Shown here: positions 9,193 to 18,075 of the stretch, in pieces | How the letters are laid out: the number at the start of each line of letters is the position of its first letter | Position numbering within the stretch: position 1 is the stretch's first letter | NCBI GenBank assembly: GCA_902774265.1 | Contig: CACYHR010000012.1 | Location: 1-59,664 of the forward strand | From: an uncultured Eubacteriales bacterium | GTDB lineage: Bacteria > Bacillota > Clostridia > Peptostreptococcales > Anaerovoracaceae | Reading direction: 5' to 3' | Length of the DNA stretch: 59,664 nt | Made by a program: the position numbers and the translations under genes | Notes under the pieces: generated by a model | Databases searched by the model: none | What the model was told of the DNA's origin: nothing | What the model saw: only the letters and a program-made list of their open reading frames with translations

Positions 9193-11757
9193 TCACTTTA
9201 CCCTGACTTTCTTTACAGACGACCATTTAGAAACGTATTTGATTCCGTCTTTATATCTGATATTACGGACCTTGATGTAGTATGTCTTTCCTTTTTTGAG
9301 CTTACTGAGCTTCAGCGCAGTCCTTGTATTCGCAAGTTCATTGATCACGGTCTTTGATGCTTTGAATGACCTGACCGTACTGCAGCGTAGTTCAATATTG
9401 CTGACCTTGCTGCGCTGCGAGGCAGTGAGTTTCTTCCATTTAGCCGTAAGGGATTTCTTTCCGGATTTTACGGAGAGTGATTTTACCTCAGGCACAGATG
9501 AGCAGGTCTTTTCTTTTATGCTCATGCTGTATCTGACAGCCGAAGGCAGGCTGTACTCTTCTCCCGAAGGCTCTACGGCAGGCAGTGTCAAAATACCGCC
9601 GCCCTTCTGTCCGCTGAATTTTACCTCTCTCATTTCTCTGAGATCAGTTGCCGAATATTCCGCAACCCTTACGCTGACAGATGCACTGCCCGGATCTATG
9701 CGCACTTTATATGTTTCGTCCAGAGGCAGTCTGAGCCATCCGCCTTTGTCACTCGTGGTATATCCGATCCAGTCGTCAGATCTTGAGACGATCCTGCCGT
9801 CAGCGAATTTCGCCAGAGTATTTCCTGCTGCGTCCTCTACAGTGCCGCGCACCTTAACGCCGGCACGGGCATTTATATACACTCTCCTGATACCTGCACT
9901 CTGCGCTGCTGTCAGCGGTGCATAATCATCGTATTTAGGATCTCCGGATCTGAGCCAGGATATCATCTTGTCGAAAAAATGCGGTCCAAGGAATCTGTCG
10001 ATATTATTTATAAATGTTGCCATCTGTTTGAGCTGTTCATTGGCCGAATTCAACGGAGCTATTCTATCACTCTGCTCGCTGTTTCCGAGAAGCAGTACAG
10101 CTATAATTATCGACATAGCACGGCTGTCTTCTTCTGTAGTGAGCTTGTCTATCCACTCCTGCTCGGCACCCGCTTTCGTCATGGCTTCTCTCAGCGACTC
10201 CGAATACAGCTTTGCCGTAAGAAGCTTCATGTTATTAAGTATGCGGCTCCGGCTGGCAGCGTCCGTCGGTTTCTTCAGTTCATATCTAACGCTCTCGGAG
10301 TCACTGACTCTCTCAAAGAAGGCATCCCTGAACGCTTTGTAAAGAAGTTTTCTCGCGCGTGTGCCTTTAGGATTTCCGTTATCATCTTCAACAAGCGCAG
10401 ACAGTTTAGTAAACGAATCTTCTATCAGAAAATCTATATTCTCGCTGCCGCTGTTAATATTCTTATCAAGCACATATGTCGTATACATCGACAGAAGAAG
10501 CGGAACAGATGTCTTTGTTCCTGTGAGCGCATCCATTATTACATCAAGATGGACATTGTTCGCTCCGTTGTGGACAAGATAGTAAACCATGCGTTTTACA
10601 GGTCCCTGATATTCTCTGTAATAGCCCTCACGGCTGCTTCCCTCTCCCCATCTGGCCAGGAACTGCTCCATATTGGTTATGCAGGAATACAGGTATGCCT
10701 TCTGCTCCTTCGGAAGATACGAATTGCTGTCAGGAACCATTGCAAGATTGCCCTTCAGAAGTTCCTTAATATCTATTTTGTACGGTGTAAAGTAATCAGG
10801 ATCATTCTCAAGATAATCATTGTATTTTTCAGAGTTATATATCTTCAGAAGTTCAAGCATCCGGGCTTTATTCCCGTGTTCCGGCAAATAGTAATTAACA
10901 CCGTATGAATCAAACGAATAGACAGGGAAATTTGCCAGCAGATCTGCCGGATCAAATACGTTGTGTATGTATTCGTATCTTTTGTCCTTGTAGTCGCCCG
11001 TAACCGTTGCGACTCTCATAGGTGAAAATTCATAGCAATAAAAATTTGAAGGATCAAGTCTGACATTGTTTCCCAGCACCGCAGCAGTATCTCTGAGAAG
11101 AGCAGCCGCAAACAGATTATCCGTGCCGGCACCGCCGCTGTACCCCGTTGTCCAGACCTTGATATCACCGCTGATACCGTATTTTTTTACATACTCTCCG
11201 GCGAAATCGATAACTTTTTGGCTGCTGTCTCTGTAGCCGGCGAAATCGCCTGTATCATTTTTGAAATTTCCCTGCGTCATGTTCCTTAGATATTCGACAC
11301 CGCTCGTCCCGCTCCTCGGGATCACGGCAAGCAGAGTATATTTCCTGCCATTATCGATTATTGTCTTGTGAGCGCAGGCGACAGCAGAAGACTCTTCATC
11401 TGTAGGCCTTTTGTAGTCCTCATTTGCATCAAAATCCGTAAAGCCCTTATCCTCGAGATATGACTGCAGCCCCTTCGAATACTCTTCAGGTGAACCGGCA
11501 TTTTTCAGATTGTAAGTTCTGTTGCAGATAATATACGACTGGGTCGCAAGTTCAGCATTATAGTCATGCGAATCGCCTTTGAACAATTCATCGCTGTAAT
11601 AAGAGACCTCGAAAGACCTGCCGAACAGGTACTCTGCAGATTTAATCGTGCTCGTATCGTCCGATGAAACCGCAGCCTGAACATCGACCGGCGCAGCCAT
11701 TACTGCCGGCATTATCAGCATGAAGCACAATGTCAGTGAAATTAATCTCTTCAGCAT
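9193..11757 (-). CDS. Secreted lipase-like alpha/beta hydrolase with C-terminal Fn3-like domain
   Basis: An 854-residue exported protein. A signal peptide (LISLTLCFMLIMPAVMA, cleavage about residue 28) is followed by an alpha/beta-hydrolase domain with the nucleophile elbow GYSGG at 205-209. The flanking residues (VWTTGYSGGAGTDNLFAAAL) resemble class-3 lipases, where a helix follows the elbow. The middle part is helical and unrecognised. The last 100 residues are an Fn3-like domain (KSLTAKWKKL...GKTYYIKVRNIRY...VKKVRVK) seen on other exported proteins here. Start: GAGGAGGG 6 nt before the ATG. It stands alone between the ACP pseudogenes and apbE. Substrate unknown; the lipase reading rests mainly on the elbow. 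Confidence 0.75.
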   Translation of the reverse strand: MLKRLISLTLCFMLIMPAVMAAPVDVQAAVSSDDTSTIKSAEYLFGRSFEVSYYSDELFKGDSHDYNAELATQSYIICNRTYNLKNAGSPEEYSKGLQSYLEDKGFTDFDANEDYKRPTDEESSAVACAHKTIIDNGRKYTLLAVIPRSGTSGVEYLRNMTQGNFKNDTGDFAGYRDSSQKVIDFAGEYVKKYGISGDIKVWTTGYSGGAGTDNLFAAALLRDTAAVLGNNVRLDPSNFYCYEFSPMRVATVTGDYKDKRYEYIHNVFDPADLLANFPVYSFDSYGVNYYLPEHGNKARMLELLKIYNSEKYNDYLENDPDYFTPYKIDIKELLKGNLAMVPDSNSYLPKEQKAYLYSCITNMEQFLARWGEGSSREGYYREYQGPVKRMVYYLVHNGANNVHLDVIMDALTGTKTSVPLLLSMYTTYVLDKNINSGSENIDFLIEDSFTKLSALVEDDNGNPKGTRARKLLYKAFRDAFFERVSDSESVRYELKKPTDAASRSRILNNMKLLTAKLYSESLREAMTKAGAEQEWIDKLTTEEDSRAMSIIIAVLLLGNSEQSDRIAPLNSANEQLKQMATFINNIDRFLGPHFFDKMISWLRSGDPKYDDYAPLTAAQSAGIRRVYINARAGVKVRGTVEDAAGNTLAKFADGRIVSRSDDWIGYTTSDKGGWLRLPLDETYKVRIDPGSASVSVRVAEYSATDLREMREVKFSGQKGGGILTLPAVEPSGEEYSLPSAVRYSMSIKEKTCSSVPEVKSLSVKSGKKSLTAKWKKLTASQRSKVSNIELRCSTVRSFKASKTVINELANTRTALKLSKLKKGKTYYIKVRNIRYKDGIKYVSKWSSVKKVRVK

Positions 11758-11878
11758 ATATACCCTCCTCAGTTAACCGCAGTTAGATTATTAATATATG
11801 TATTCCTGATAAAATAATCCGATATATCTCTGAATAAGTCAACACAAATTATATATTAACAGAACGATGATTGCCGCC

Positions 11879-13060
11879 TCACTCTGCCTCAAAGCTTGCT
11901 CCGTCCGTTTTATCTATACTGCCGTCATGCTTTATGAAGACTGCTTCGACCCCATCTGTCTCTTCGATGAATTCCTTTGCCTCATTATACCCTTTTATCA
12001 GGCAGATAGTACTCATTGCATCTATATCCATCGATCTGCCTTTGTCTGCTATCAGAGTGACAGCATCCAGATCAGTTTTTACCGAGTATCCGGTTTCAGG
12101 ATCAAGTATGTGATGATAAAGTTTGCCGCCTACCTCGATCTTGCGTTCATATACTCCCGATGTCACCAGCGTCTTGTTGCGGCATTTCACTTTCCCCACG
12201 ATCTCCGTCCTGTCGCTGAAGGGCGCTTCTACTCCGACTGTGAAATCATCGTCTGCTGTTTTGCCGCCAATGCAAATCACATTTCCGCCGAGATTAACGA
12301 TGCCGGATGTAACGCCCCTGTCCTCGAGGACCTCCGTCATGCGGTCTCCGATATATCCTTTTGCGATCGCACCGAGATCTATTTTGGTCTTTGGATCGTC
12401 CAATCGTAACATATTGCTATCAATCTCAATATTATTATAATCAACATGTTTCAATGCTTCAGCCAGTTTATGTTTATCCGGCAGCTTCGCATTCTCAGGA
12501 TCAGCGTGAAAATCCCACAGATCGGTGACCCCGCCTATTGTGATGTCGAAACGACCGTCTGCAAGCTTCGAATATTCAATGCCGGATCCGACAAGCTCCG
12601 CCGTATCGTCGCTGACCTCAGTCCATTCGCCGTCCGAATTATTTACTTTGCTTATTTCGGAAGATTCATTTGTGCGGCTGAGCTTTTTGTCCATCTCCGC
12701 GCACAGTTCAAACGCCGCGCTTATCGCCGTGTCCGCTTCTTCTTTCATCTCTGATGCGGGAACGGATATACCCTCTGCATCCGCCATTTCAAAAATAGAA
12801 ACAGTACATATCGTATCGAGATAATAGTTTTCACCCGTTACCGGTTCCGCAGAAGCTGAAGCTCCGGGGAAACCAGCTCCGCAGCCGCTGAGCACGGCAG
12901 CCATCATAAGAACGCACAAAAAAACGAACGCCGGATATGCAGTCTGCTTCTGTTTGCGCAGATCATATCCCGAACTGCGACCCGGTAAATAGTGCTTCTT
13001 TTGATTGGAGTGCTGATTGGTCTGCATGTAAGTTTTCTTATAAATTTTATCGGTTATCAT
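11879..13060 (-). CDS. apbE: FAD:protein FMN transferase, ApbE-type lipoprotein
   Basis: About 393 residues. ApbE attaches FMN to threonine in exported flavoproteins such as RnfG/RnfD and FMN-binding proteins. Motifs: DLGAIAKGYIGDRM (Mg/FAD site), SGIVNLGGNVICIGG, and SMDIDAMSTICLIKG, which matches the ADALSTA box. The N-terminus is a lipoprotein signal ending LSGC, with cysteine about residue 60 from the chosen ATG at 13060. The frame stays open to 13402, but that extension is repeat copy B and is not protein-like. Starts at 13027 or 13108 are possible; none has a strong ribosome binding site. It is divergent from the NusG-II and Gx-transporter genes, which commonly accompany apbE. Confidence 0.88.
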   Translation of the reverse strand: MITDKIYKKTYMQTNQHSNQKKHYLPGRSSGYDLRKQKQTAYPAFVFLCVLMMAAVLSGCGAGFPGASASAEPVTGENYYLDTICTVSIFEMADAEGISVPASEMKEEADTAISAAFELCAEMDKKLSRTNESSEISKVNNSDGEWTEVSDDTAELVGSGIEYSKLADGRFDITIGGVTDLWDFHADPENAKLPDKHKLAEALKHVDYNNIEIDSNMLRLDDPKTKIDLGAIAKGYIGDRMTEVLEDRGVTSGIVNLGGNVICIGGKTADDDFTVGVEAPFSDRTEIVGKVKCRNKTLVTSGVYERKIEVGGKLYHHILDPETGYSVKTDLDAVTLIADKGRSMDIDAMSTICLIKGYNEAKEFIEETDGVEAVFIKHDGSIDKTDGASFEAE

Positions 13061-13205
13061 ACTGTGTATCTTTCTTAATTCGGTATTTTCTATCGCGTTC
13101 TGATTCATCCTGCGATCCGGGTCGATAGCTGAATTACGATCCCGACAACTTATTCTATCCGCGGTGAGCAGCATACGCAAGCGAAAGAGAGAATATGTGC
13201 TATAA

Positions 13206-13364
13206 TAACAGACACCGGATGTCCCCCGCCTCTTAGGCGGCGGGTTCCGTTTTCGACCATCAGTGGTGGGTAACAATCCCCCACTGATGCTCTCAGGAGC
13301 TGAAGCTCCCGGTGTCTGTTGACGGCGTCGCTCGCTCCAATCAAGCGACTTTGCTCCTGGTTGA
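13206..13364 (-). repeat. Dispersed structured repeat, copy B
   Basis: An inverted copy of the family lying in the region between divergent apbE and the NusG-II gene. It keeps both outer ends (TAACAGACACCGG at the left; TTTGCTCCTGGTTGA at the right), the GC hairpin GCCGCC/GGCGG, and the CATCAGTGG hairpin. Compared with copy G it lacks the ACTTATCGGAGG...TTCCGACC block and part of the left-end hairpin. It creates a false N-terminal extension of apbE. Confidence 0.85.
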
Positions 13365-13429
13365 GTACGGCACCGATGGAGTGTGATCGATATTAACGAC
13401 ACAGCTACGATGGAATGTTCTGAGATGAT

Positions 13430-13984
13430 ATGAAAAAATACATTCGCAAAGCAGATATAATATTGTTTTTTGTGCTGGTCGCGGTGGGGCTAGCCGCTTC
13501 GGCCGCGCTTGCTTTGCGTGGAGACAGTGCCGGCGATAAGGTTATTATCGAGTCGGGCGGAGATCTTTACGCGACATACTCTCTTGCGGAGGATCGCACA
13601 ATTATAGTGCCGGCGCCTAAGCAGGGACGGATAGATGCGCCGGACGCCGGAAGTGAAAAGACTTTGGGCAGAAACGATGAAGCCGGTGCAGGAAATGCCG
13701 CACATGCATCTTCAAAATATGATTACTATAATATCGTAGAGATAAAGGATGGGAAGGTTTCGGTCATTGAGGCTTCATGCAAAAATCAGGTTTGTGTGAA
13801 GCACAGTCCTGTCTCACGTTCGGGCGAAAGCATAGTCTGCCTCCCTAACAGGCTTGTTGTAAGGATAGACTCAGGCAGCGAAGGCAGCGATAAGAATGAC
13901 GGCTCAGATAAAGATACGGATTATAAAGAAGACAGATCCGATGATTCCGGGGAAGGAGAAGGATATGACACAGTCACATCGTGA
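13430..13984 (+). CDS. NusG domain II-containing membrane protein
   Basis: A 184-residue protein: one N-terminal membrane helix (about 9-29), a variable linker, then the NusG-II core (YNIVEIKDGKVSVIEASC, KNQVCVKHSPVS, IVCLPNRLVVRI) and an acidic Asp/Ser-rich tail. Proteins with this arrangement, including EetA-like proteins, lie next to Gx-transporter and apbE genes in flavin-based electron-transfer loci; their exact role is not settled. The next gene's start (13965) lies within its last codons. Confidence 0.85.
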   Translation: MKKYIRKADIILFFVLVAVGLAASAALALRGDSAGDKVIIESGGDLYATYSLAEDRTIIVPAPKQGRIDAPDAGSEKTLGRNDEAGAGNAAHASSKYDYYNIVEIKDGKVSVIEASCKNQVCVKHSPVSRSGESIVCLPNRLVVRIDSGSEGSDKNDGSDKDTDYKEDRSDDSGEGEGYDTVTS

Positions 13985-14585
13985 TCCTGAAAACAGGAAT
14001 CAGAATCCCGGAAATCCAATTAATAAAGGAAGCAAATCATCTCATCCGTCATTGAATACCAGGCAGAATGATCAGATGCGCAATAATACCGGACGCGCCA
14101 GTTCTGCCAGCTTCGTTGCAAGGGTCGCGTTGCTGGCATCGCTTGCCCTGATTTTTTCGTATGTCGAAGCTGTTATTCCTTATAATCCGGGTATCCCGGG
14201 GGTAAAGCTCGGTATAGCCAATATCGTTACCGTAATTGCCCTTTACCGATTCGGGGCTAAAGAGGCCGCAGCGGTAAATGTCATCCGCATAATCATTGCC
14301 GGTCTGCTCTTCAGCGGTCTATTCGGAATGCTGTATTCTCTTGCGGGTGCCGCGCTGAGTCTGGCCGGAATGATAGTATTAAAAAAGACCGGTCTGTTTT
14401 CGGTCATAGGCGTAAGCATGGCTGCAGGTGTTTTGCATAATCTGGGGCAGCTGCTTGTTGCAGCCGCCCTGATTGAAGATCTGCGCATATTCTTTTATTT
14501 CCCTGTCCTATTGTTCAGCGGCATTGCTGCCGGCATACTTGTCGGTTTTGCCTCCGCAATTATTCTCTCCAGAAAGTTTATCTGA
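13965..14585 (+). CDS. Gx transporter family membrane protein (heptaprenyl diphosphate synthase component I-like)
   Basis: 206 residues. A polar N-terminal stretch (about 1-40) is followed by five to six membrane helices: VALLASLALIFSYVEAVI, GVKLGIANIVTVIALYRFG, VIRIIIAGLLF, LAGAALSLAGMIVL, AGVLHNLGQLLVAAAL, PVLLFSGIAAGILVGF. The PGVKLGIAN and HNLGQ blocks are the family signature, related to ECF-type substrate-binding subunits. Start: GGAAGGAGAAGG directly before the ATG at 13965; the longer frame from 13896 lies in the upstream gene. Co-directional and overlapping with the NusG-II gene. The likely role is flavin or quinone-precursor handling for exported flavoproteins. The last 78 bp overlap the 3' end of the opposing gene. 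Confidence 0.88.
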   Translation: MTQSHRDPENRNQNPGNPINKGSKSSHPSLNTRQNDQMRNNTGRASSASFVARVALLASLALIFSYVEAVIPYNPGIPGVKLGIANIVTVIALYRFGAKEAAAVNVIRIIIAGLLFSGLFGMLYSLAGAALSLAGMIVLKKTGLFSVIGVSMAAGVLHNLGQLLVAAALIEDLRIFFYFPVLLFSGIAAGILVGFASAIILSRKFI

Positions 14586-15137
14586 AACAGGGTTAATTAG
14601 TGTTTTCGATCCGGATTTAATCAGTTCTTCTGGTCCGGGTTTAATCATTGCTTTTGATTCGGAGTTAATCAGTGATTCCGATCCGGGTTTAATTACGGTT
14701 TTTTTCTTTTGGGTGTGTGCGGAAGCGGCGGCTGCGGCGAGCAGCGCAGCTGCTGTGATCGGGTAGACGATCACAAGGCCGTTAGGCCTGCCGCAGATCG
14801 CCAGTATGCCCTGCATTATGCTTCCGGCTGTCAGTGTCGCTATCGCTGCATGATATGTCCAGCACTGATTTACACTGATTACGGTACGGAGATTTTCCGA
14901 ACAGTATTCATTGCCGATCGGAGATTTAATTGCACTTCTTTTTTCCGGACTGAATGATCTGACAGCGCTGATCAGATACGGAAGTGTTCCGCCGAGCAGT
15001 GGTACTGCAAAAGCGTATATCATAAAGTTTGAATAAACTCCGAAGCTGAAATGTTCGTATACCGCTCCCGCGATTCCGATGATAACAGCAATTATCAGAT
15101 AAATAAGCGAACATTTCAGATAATACGCTGTATCCAT
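14508..15137 (-). CDS. Hypothetical membrane protein with repetitive C-terminal tail
   Basis: About 209 residues from the ATG at 15137 (AAGGAA about 9 nt upstream). A GTG at 15227, inside the preceding gene and after GGAGC, would add 30 residues. Four membrane helices: LKCSLIYLIIAVIIGIAGAV, MIYAFAVPLLGGTLPYLI, HAAIATLTAGSIMQGILAI, LVIVYPITAAALLAAAAA. The tail consists of degenerate repeats of about ten residues (IKPGSESLINSES, IKPGPEELIKSGS). I do not recognise the family. It is the last gene of the surface-polymer run, and its 3' end overlaps the convergent Gx transporter gene by 78 bp. Confidence 0.7.
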   Translation of the reverse strand: MDTAYYLKCSLIYLIIAVIIGIAGAVYEHFSFGVYSNFMIYAFAVPLLGGTLPYLISAVRSFSPEKRSAIKSPIGNEYCSENLRTVISVNQCWTYHAAIATLTAGSIMQGILAICGRPNGLVIVYPITAAALLAAAAASAHTQKKKTVIKPGSESLINSESKAMIKPGPEELIKSGSKTLINPVSDKLSGENNCGGKTDKYAGSNAAEQ

Positions 15138-15201
15138 TACTGTATTTTCCTTGAGCGAAGCTGTCCGCGAATCAGCTGCATATGTCGTATATATTTCTTT
15201 T

Positions 15202-16413
15202 TTACCTGCCGATGTAAACAATGTCACTCACGCTCCTTTCTTTTGTAGTGCTGCCTCCTGTTGTCGGATTGTTCACAACTTTACCGTTGAAATACATTGT
15301 CGACGATCCGCCTCCGTCCAGGTTGTAAGCCGTTTTAACGCCCAGGCCATCCATGAACTCCGCCAGCTCATAAAGCGACAGTCCTGTACTTTCATCTGTC
15401 CTTCCGTCCGAAACGACGAAAACATAATGATTTTCACCGATTATACCGATCGCCGTACGAGGGTTGCTGGCCTTCGCCTGACCTACCTCTTCGTTTTTGC
15501 TTACAGAAATCTTTCCGTTCTGCACCAGCGCAGGTCCGAAGGAGAGCGTCTGTACGGCGCCTTTACTTATAAGCGTTTCCGCAGTCACATTGCTCTCATT
15601 TATTATTCCGAATGATCCGTCCTTATATATGACCAGATCCTCCTGATTTTTGAGCGCTGTATTTCTGTAAAGCTTTCCGTTTCTGATGACATAGCCGGAA
15701 CTCTGCGCCCCGTAGTAATCACCGTTAACCGCAAGCACTGCGTTCACGCTTTTCGCTATTTCGGAAGTCTTAGCCGTTATATTTTTACCGTATGCGCCCT
15801 GAGCAAGTGCTGTTTTCAGATAAGATGAATTTTTGAGCTGCACATCGGCAACATATATAGTCGCATCGTTTTCCCTGTACTCTTTGAGTGTAATTGTCAT
15901 ATTGTCATCTTTGTAGGTATCACTCGAAGAGACAGCAGAGGATGAAGCTGAATCATCATCTGAAGAAGCGATCGAGGCCGATGATCCGGAGCTTACCGAA
16001 CCGGACGATTCCGGGACGGAACCGCTGCCGCTTTCGGATGAAGATGATCCGGAGCTCCCGCCTGAAGAATGAGAACCGGGTTTTCCGGATTTCCCTCCTT
16101 TACCCTTGCCGTGACCTCTTCCGCCCTTCATACCGCTTCCTTTTCTACCGGTCGAATTGCCGCTGTGCTGATTTCCGGCTTCGCTGTCGCCGCCCGTGTC
16201 ATCAGATTCTTCATCGGCGCTGTCATTTCCCGATGAGTTTTCACCGTCTGAGCCGTCCGCATCCTGAGTGATATCGGCATCCTGATTCACAGATGCTGAT
16301 GTTTCCGCGTCACTGTATACTCTGCTGATGAAGAATGTGTCCATCATCACATATGATGAGAACGCCATTAGCACAGCCATGAACGCCGCAAGATATTTAT
16401 GCTGTTTTTTCAT
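15202..16413 (-). CDS. Secreted phosphodiester glycosidase family (NAGPA) protein
   Basis: 403 residues. An N-terminal signal or anchor helix (about 8-30), a long low-complexity Ser/Gly/Asp linker (about 35-165), then a NAGPA-type domain. Key features are VNAVLAVNGDYYG, FGPALVQNGKI, RTAIGIIGENHYVFVVSDGR and the hallmark YNLDGGGSSTMYF near the C-terminus. The family is named for the enzyme uncovering mannose-6-phosphate and in bacteria acts on cell-surface or exopolysaccharide glycans. The ATG follows the stop codon of the GT2-GtrA gene directly (TAA-ATG), so the two are coupled. Probably trims or modifies the polymer made by the upstream genes. Confidence 0.87.
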   Translation of the reverse strand: MKKQHKYLAAFMAVLMAFSSYVMMDTFFISRVYSDAETSASVNQDADITQDADGSDGENSSGNDSADEESDDTGGDSEAGNQHSGNSTGRKGSGMKGGRGHGKGKGGKSGKPGSHSSGGSSGSSSSESGSGSVPESSGSVSSGSSASIASSDDDSASSSAVSSSDTYKDDNMTITLKEYRENDATIYVADVQLKNSSYLKTALAQGAYGKNITAKTSEIAKSVNAVLAVNGDYYGAQSSGYVIRNGKLYRNTALKNQEDLVIYKDGSFGIINESNVTAETLISKGAVQTLSFGPALVQNGKISVSKNEEVGQAKASNPRTAIGIIGENHYVFVVSDGRTDESTGLSLYELAEFMDGLGVKTAYNLDGGGSSTMYFNGKVVNNPTTGGSTTKERSVSDIVYIGR

Positions 16414-17934
16414 TTAATCCAGCCTCCCTTCCGGTCCTCCCGGCACATCTGCCGAAATTACGGACCGCAGCTTCGGAGTGCGCACTGCTCTTCGTTTAAC
16501 TATGAATCTTACATTGCCGGCGCTATCTGTATCTCCTGCTGCCGCTTCGGGATTCTCTCTGTGCATTTCTGAATTATCGTGCACATCATCATTATAGAAA
16601 ATGATGTATCGCTGCACCGTCCAGCTGATTATGAAGAACACCAGCTCTGTGATGATTTTGGCCGCATAACAGTTGATGCTGAAGCTGCCGGTAAGTGTAC
16701 TCAGCATCATCGTGTTGCCTGCCAGTATCAGCGCCGCAAGTGTGAAGTACTGCAGAGCGGATGTAGAAACTTTTTTTCTGCTGCCGAACACATATTTTCT
16801 GTTTATCGTGTAGTTCGTTACCGAGCTTACCAGTCTTGCGCCGATATTCGCCGCCGCGACGCTCGGCGTCAGCAGAGTCAGTAACGCGAATACTATGTAA
16901 TCCGTCATAAATCCGATAAGCGACGACGCCGAGAATTTCAATATTTCCTTATACACTCTGAATGAGTCCTTTACCGCATTAAAATGCGATGAACTGTTGT
17001 TGTCTATGTACACGGTATCTATCCTTTCTTCTCTGATCGGGATTTTTCCGGCCGCAAAATCCAAAAGCATGTTGATTTCATATTCATATCTTTTTCCTCT
17101 GATCTCGAGAAGTTCAGGGATAAGATCCGCACTGAATGCCCGGAGACCTGTCTGAGTATCGCTTACAGGAACGCCGGTCGAAAGCCTAAAGACATGCCCT
17201 GTCACAGTGTTTCCGAATCTGCTCCTCAGAGGAATCTTTACAGCGCTCTTCACATTGCCGTTCTGCCCTCTGTCGTTCACAGAACCTGCAGAATCATTGA
17301 CTGCAGAGCTGAAATCGCGGCTTCCCAGTACCAATGTGCCTTTATGTTTTGCTGCAGATCTCGCGACACGAATAACATCCTTTGTTCTGTGCTGGCCGTC
17401 TGCGTCAACCGTTACAATTATTGTTTCTGCATCCATGCCCCTGCAAGACTGCACGCTCACGCCTTTTTCAACCGGGCACCTGCTGCCGATGTCCGAGCCG
17501 GCATCGCTCTCTGACAGATTGCTTTTGCCGACGCCCGGACCGGCGTCGCTCTCTGACAGATTGCTTTTGCCGACGCCCGGACTGATGACGCTTTCAGGCC
17601 GAATGCCTTTGTCGGTTCCGGGATTGATGTCAACATCGCGGCCGCATCTGTAATCATATATGTATGCAAGTCCGGTTTTGAGTGCCGCGCCTTTTCCCAT
17701 GTTCCTGTCATAAGATATCACTGCGGCGCGGCGTTCTGCCTTGAGGAAGATATCTCTGTATTCCGGCCCGCTTCCGTCATCGACAACTACTGTTTCAAAT
17801 CCTGCCCGTGTCAGTTCATCTATCACCGACAGAAGTTTTCCATCCGGTTCATATGCCGGAATAAGAGCGATATAGTTCAGTCCTGAAATATCTGCCCGGC
17901 AATCTGTTTTCCTACTGTTTGCTGTCATTGTCAT
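16414..17934 (-). CDS. Family 2 glycosyltransferase fused to GtrA domain
   Basis: 506 residues. The GT2 domain begins LIPAYEPDGKL...VVVDDGSG and has the catalytic acidic motif DADGQH near 177. After about residue 320 comes a GtrA-like membrane domain with four helices (SSLIGFMTDYIVFALLTLL, NYTINRKYVF). It resembles polyprenyl-phosphate sugar transferases that load and flip a lipid-linked sugar. The catalytic domain is interrupted at about 100-160 by a repetitive insert (SPGVGKSNLSESDAG twice), encoded by a 42-bp DNA duplication. Start: AAAGGAGG 8 nt before the ATG. Part of the polymer module with VTC and DUF4956. Confidence 0.9.
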   Translation of the reverse strand: MTMTANSRKTDCRADISGLNYIALIPAYEPDGKLLSVIDELTRAGFETVVVDDGSGPEYRDIFLKAERRAAVISYDRNMGKGAALKTGLAYIYDYRCGRDVDINPGTDKGIRPESVISPGVGKSNLSESDAGPGVGKSNLSESDAGSDIGSRCPVEKGVSVQSCRGMDAETIIVTVDADGQHRTKDVIRVARSAAKHKGTLVLGSRDFSSAVNDSAGSVNDRGQNGNVKSAVKIPLRSRFGNTVTGHVFRLSTGVPVSDTQTGLRAFSADLIPELLEIRGKRYEYEINMLLDFAAGKIPIREERIDTVYIDNNSSSHFNAVKDSFRVYKEILKFSASSLIGFMTDYIVFALLTLLTPSVAAANIGARLVSSVTNYTINRKYVFGSRKKVSTSALQYFTLAALILAGNTMMLSTLTGSFSINCYAAKIITELVFFIISWTVQRYIIFYNDDVHDNSEMHRENPEAAAGDTDSAGNVRFIVKRRAVRTPKLRSVISADVPGGPEGRLD

Positions 17935-17994
17935 TCTGAAGCCTCCTTTCCGGGTTGTTCTCAGTCAGAATTTTTGTAAGCTGAAGGTCCTTAT

Positions 17995-18030
17995 TTCTTC
18001 TCTTACTTCTTCTCTTACTTCTTCTCTTAC
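17995..18030. repeat. 12-bp microsatellite, three units
   Basis: TTCTTCTCTTAC is repeated three times about 60-95 bp upstream of the GT2-GtrA start, in its leader or promoter region. Copy-number change by slippage could alter promoter spacing. No expression evidence is visible. Confidence 0.8.
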
Positions 18031-18075
18031 TTTTTTCCGTCAATTTCACTTATGTCATAGTTTATGTCATCTTTT

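Noticed and set aside
13060-13402. N-terminal extension of the ApbE protein
   Set aside because: The open frame continues through repeat copy B, whose translation (QQTPGASAPES and so on) recurs wherever the repeat occurs; no signal peptide would be at the true N-terminus.
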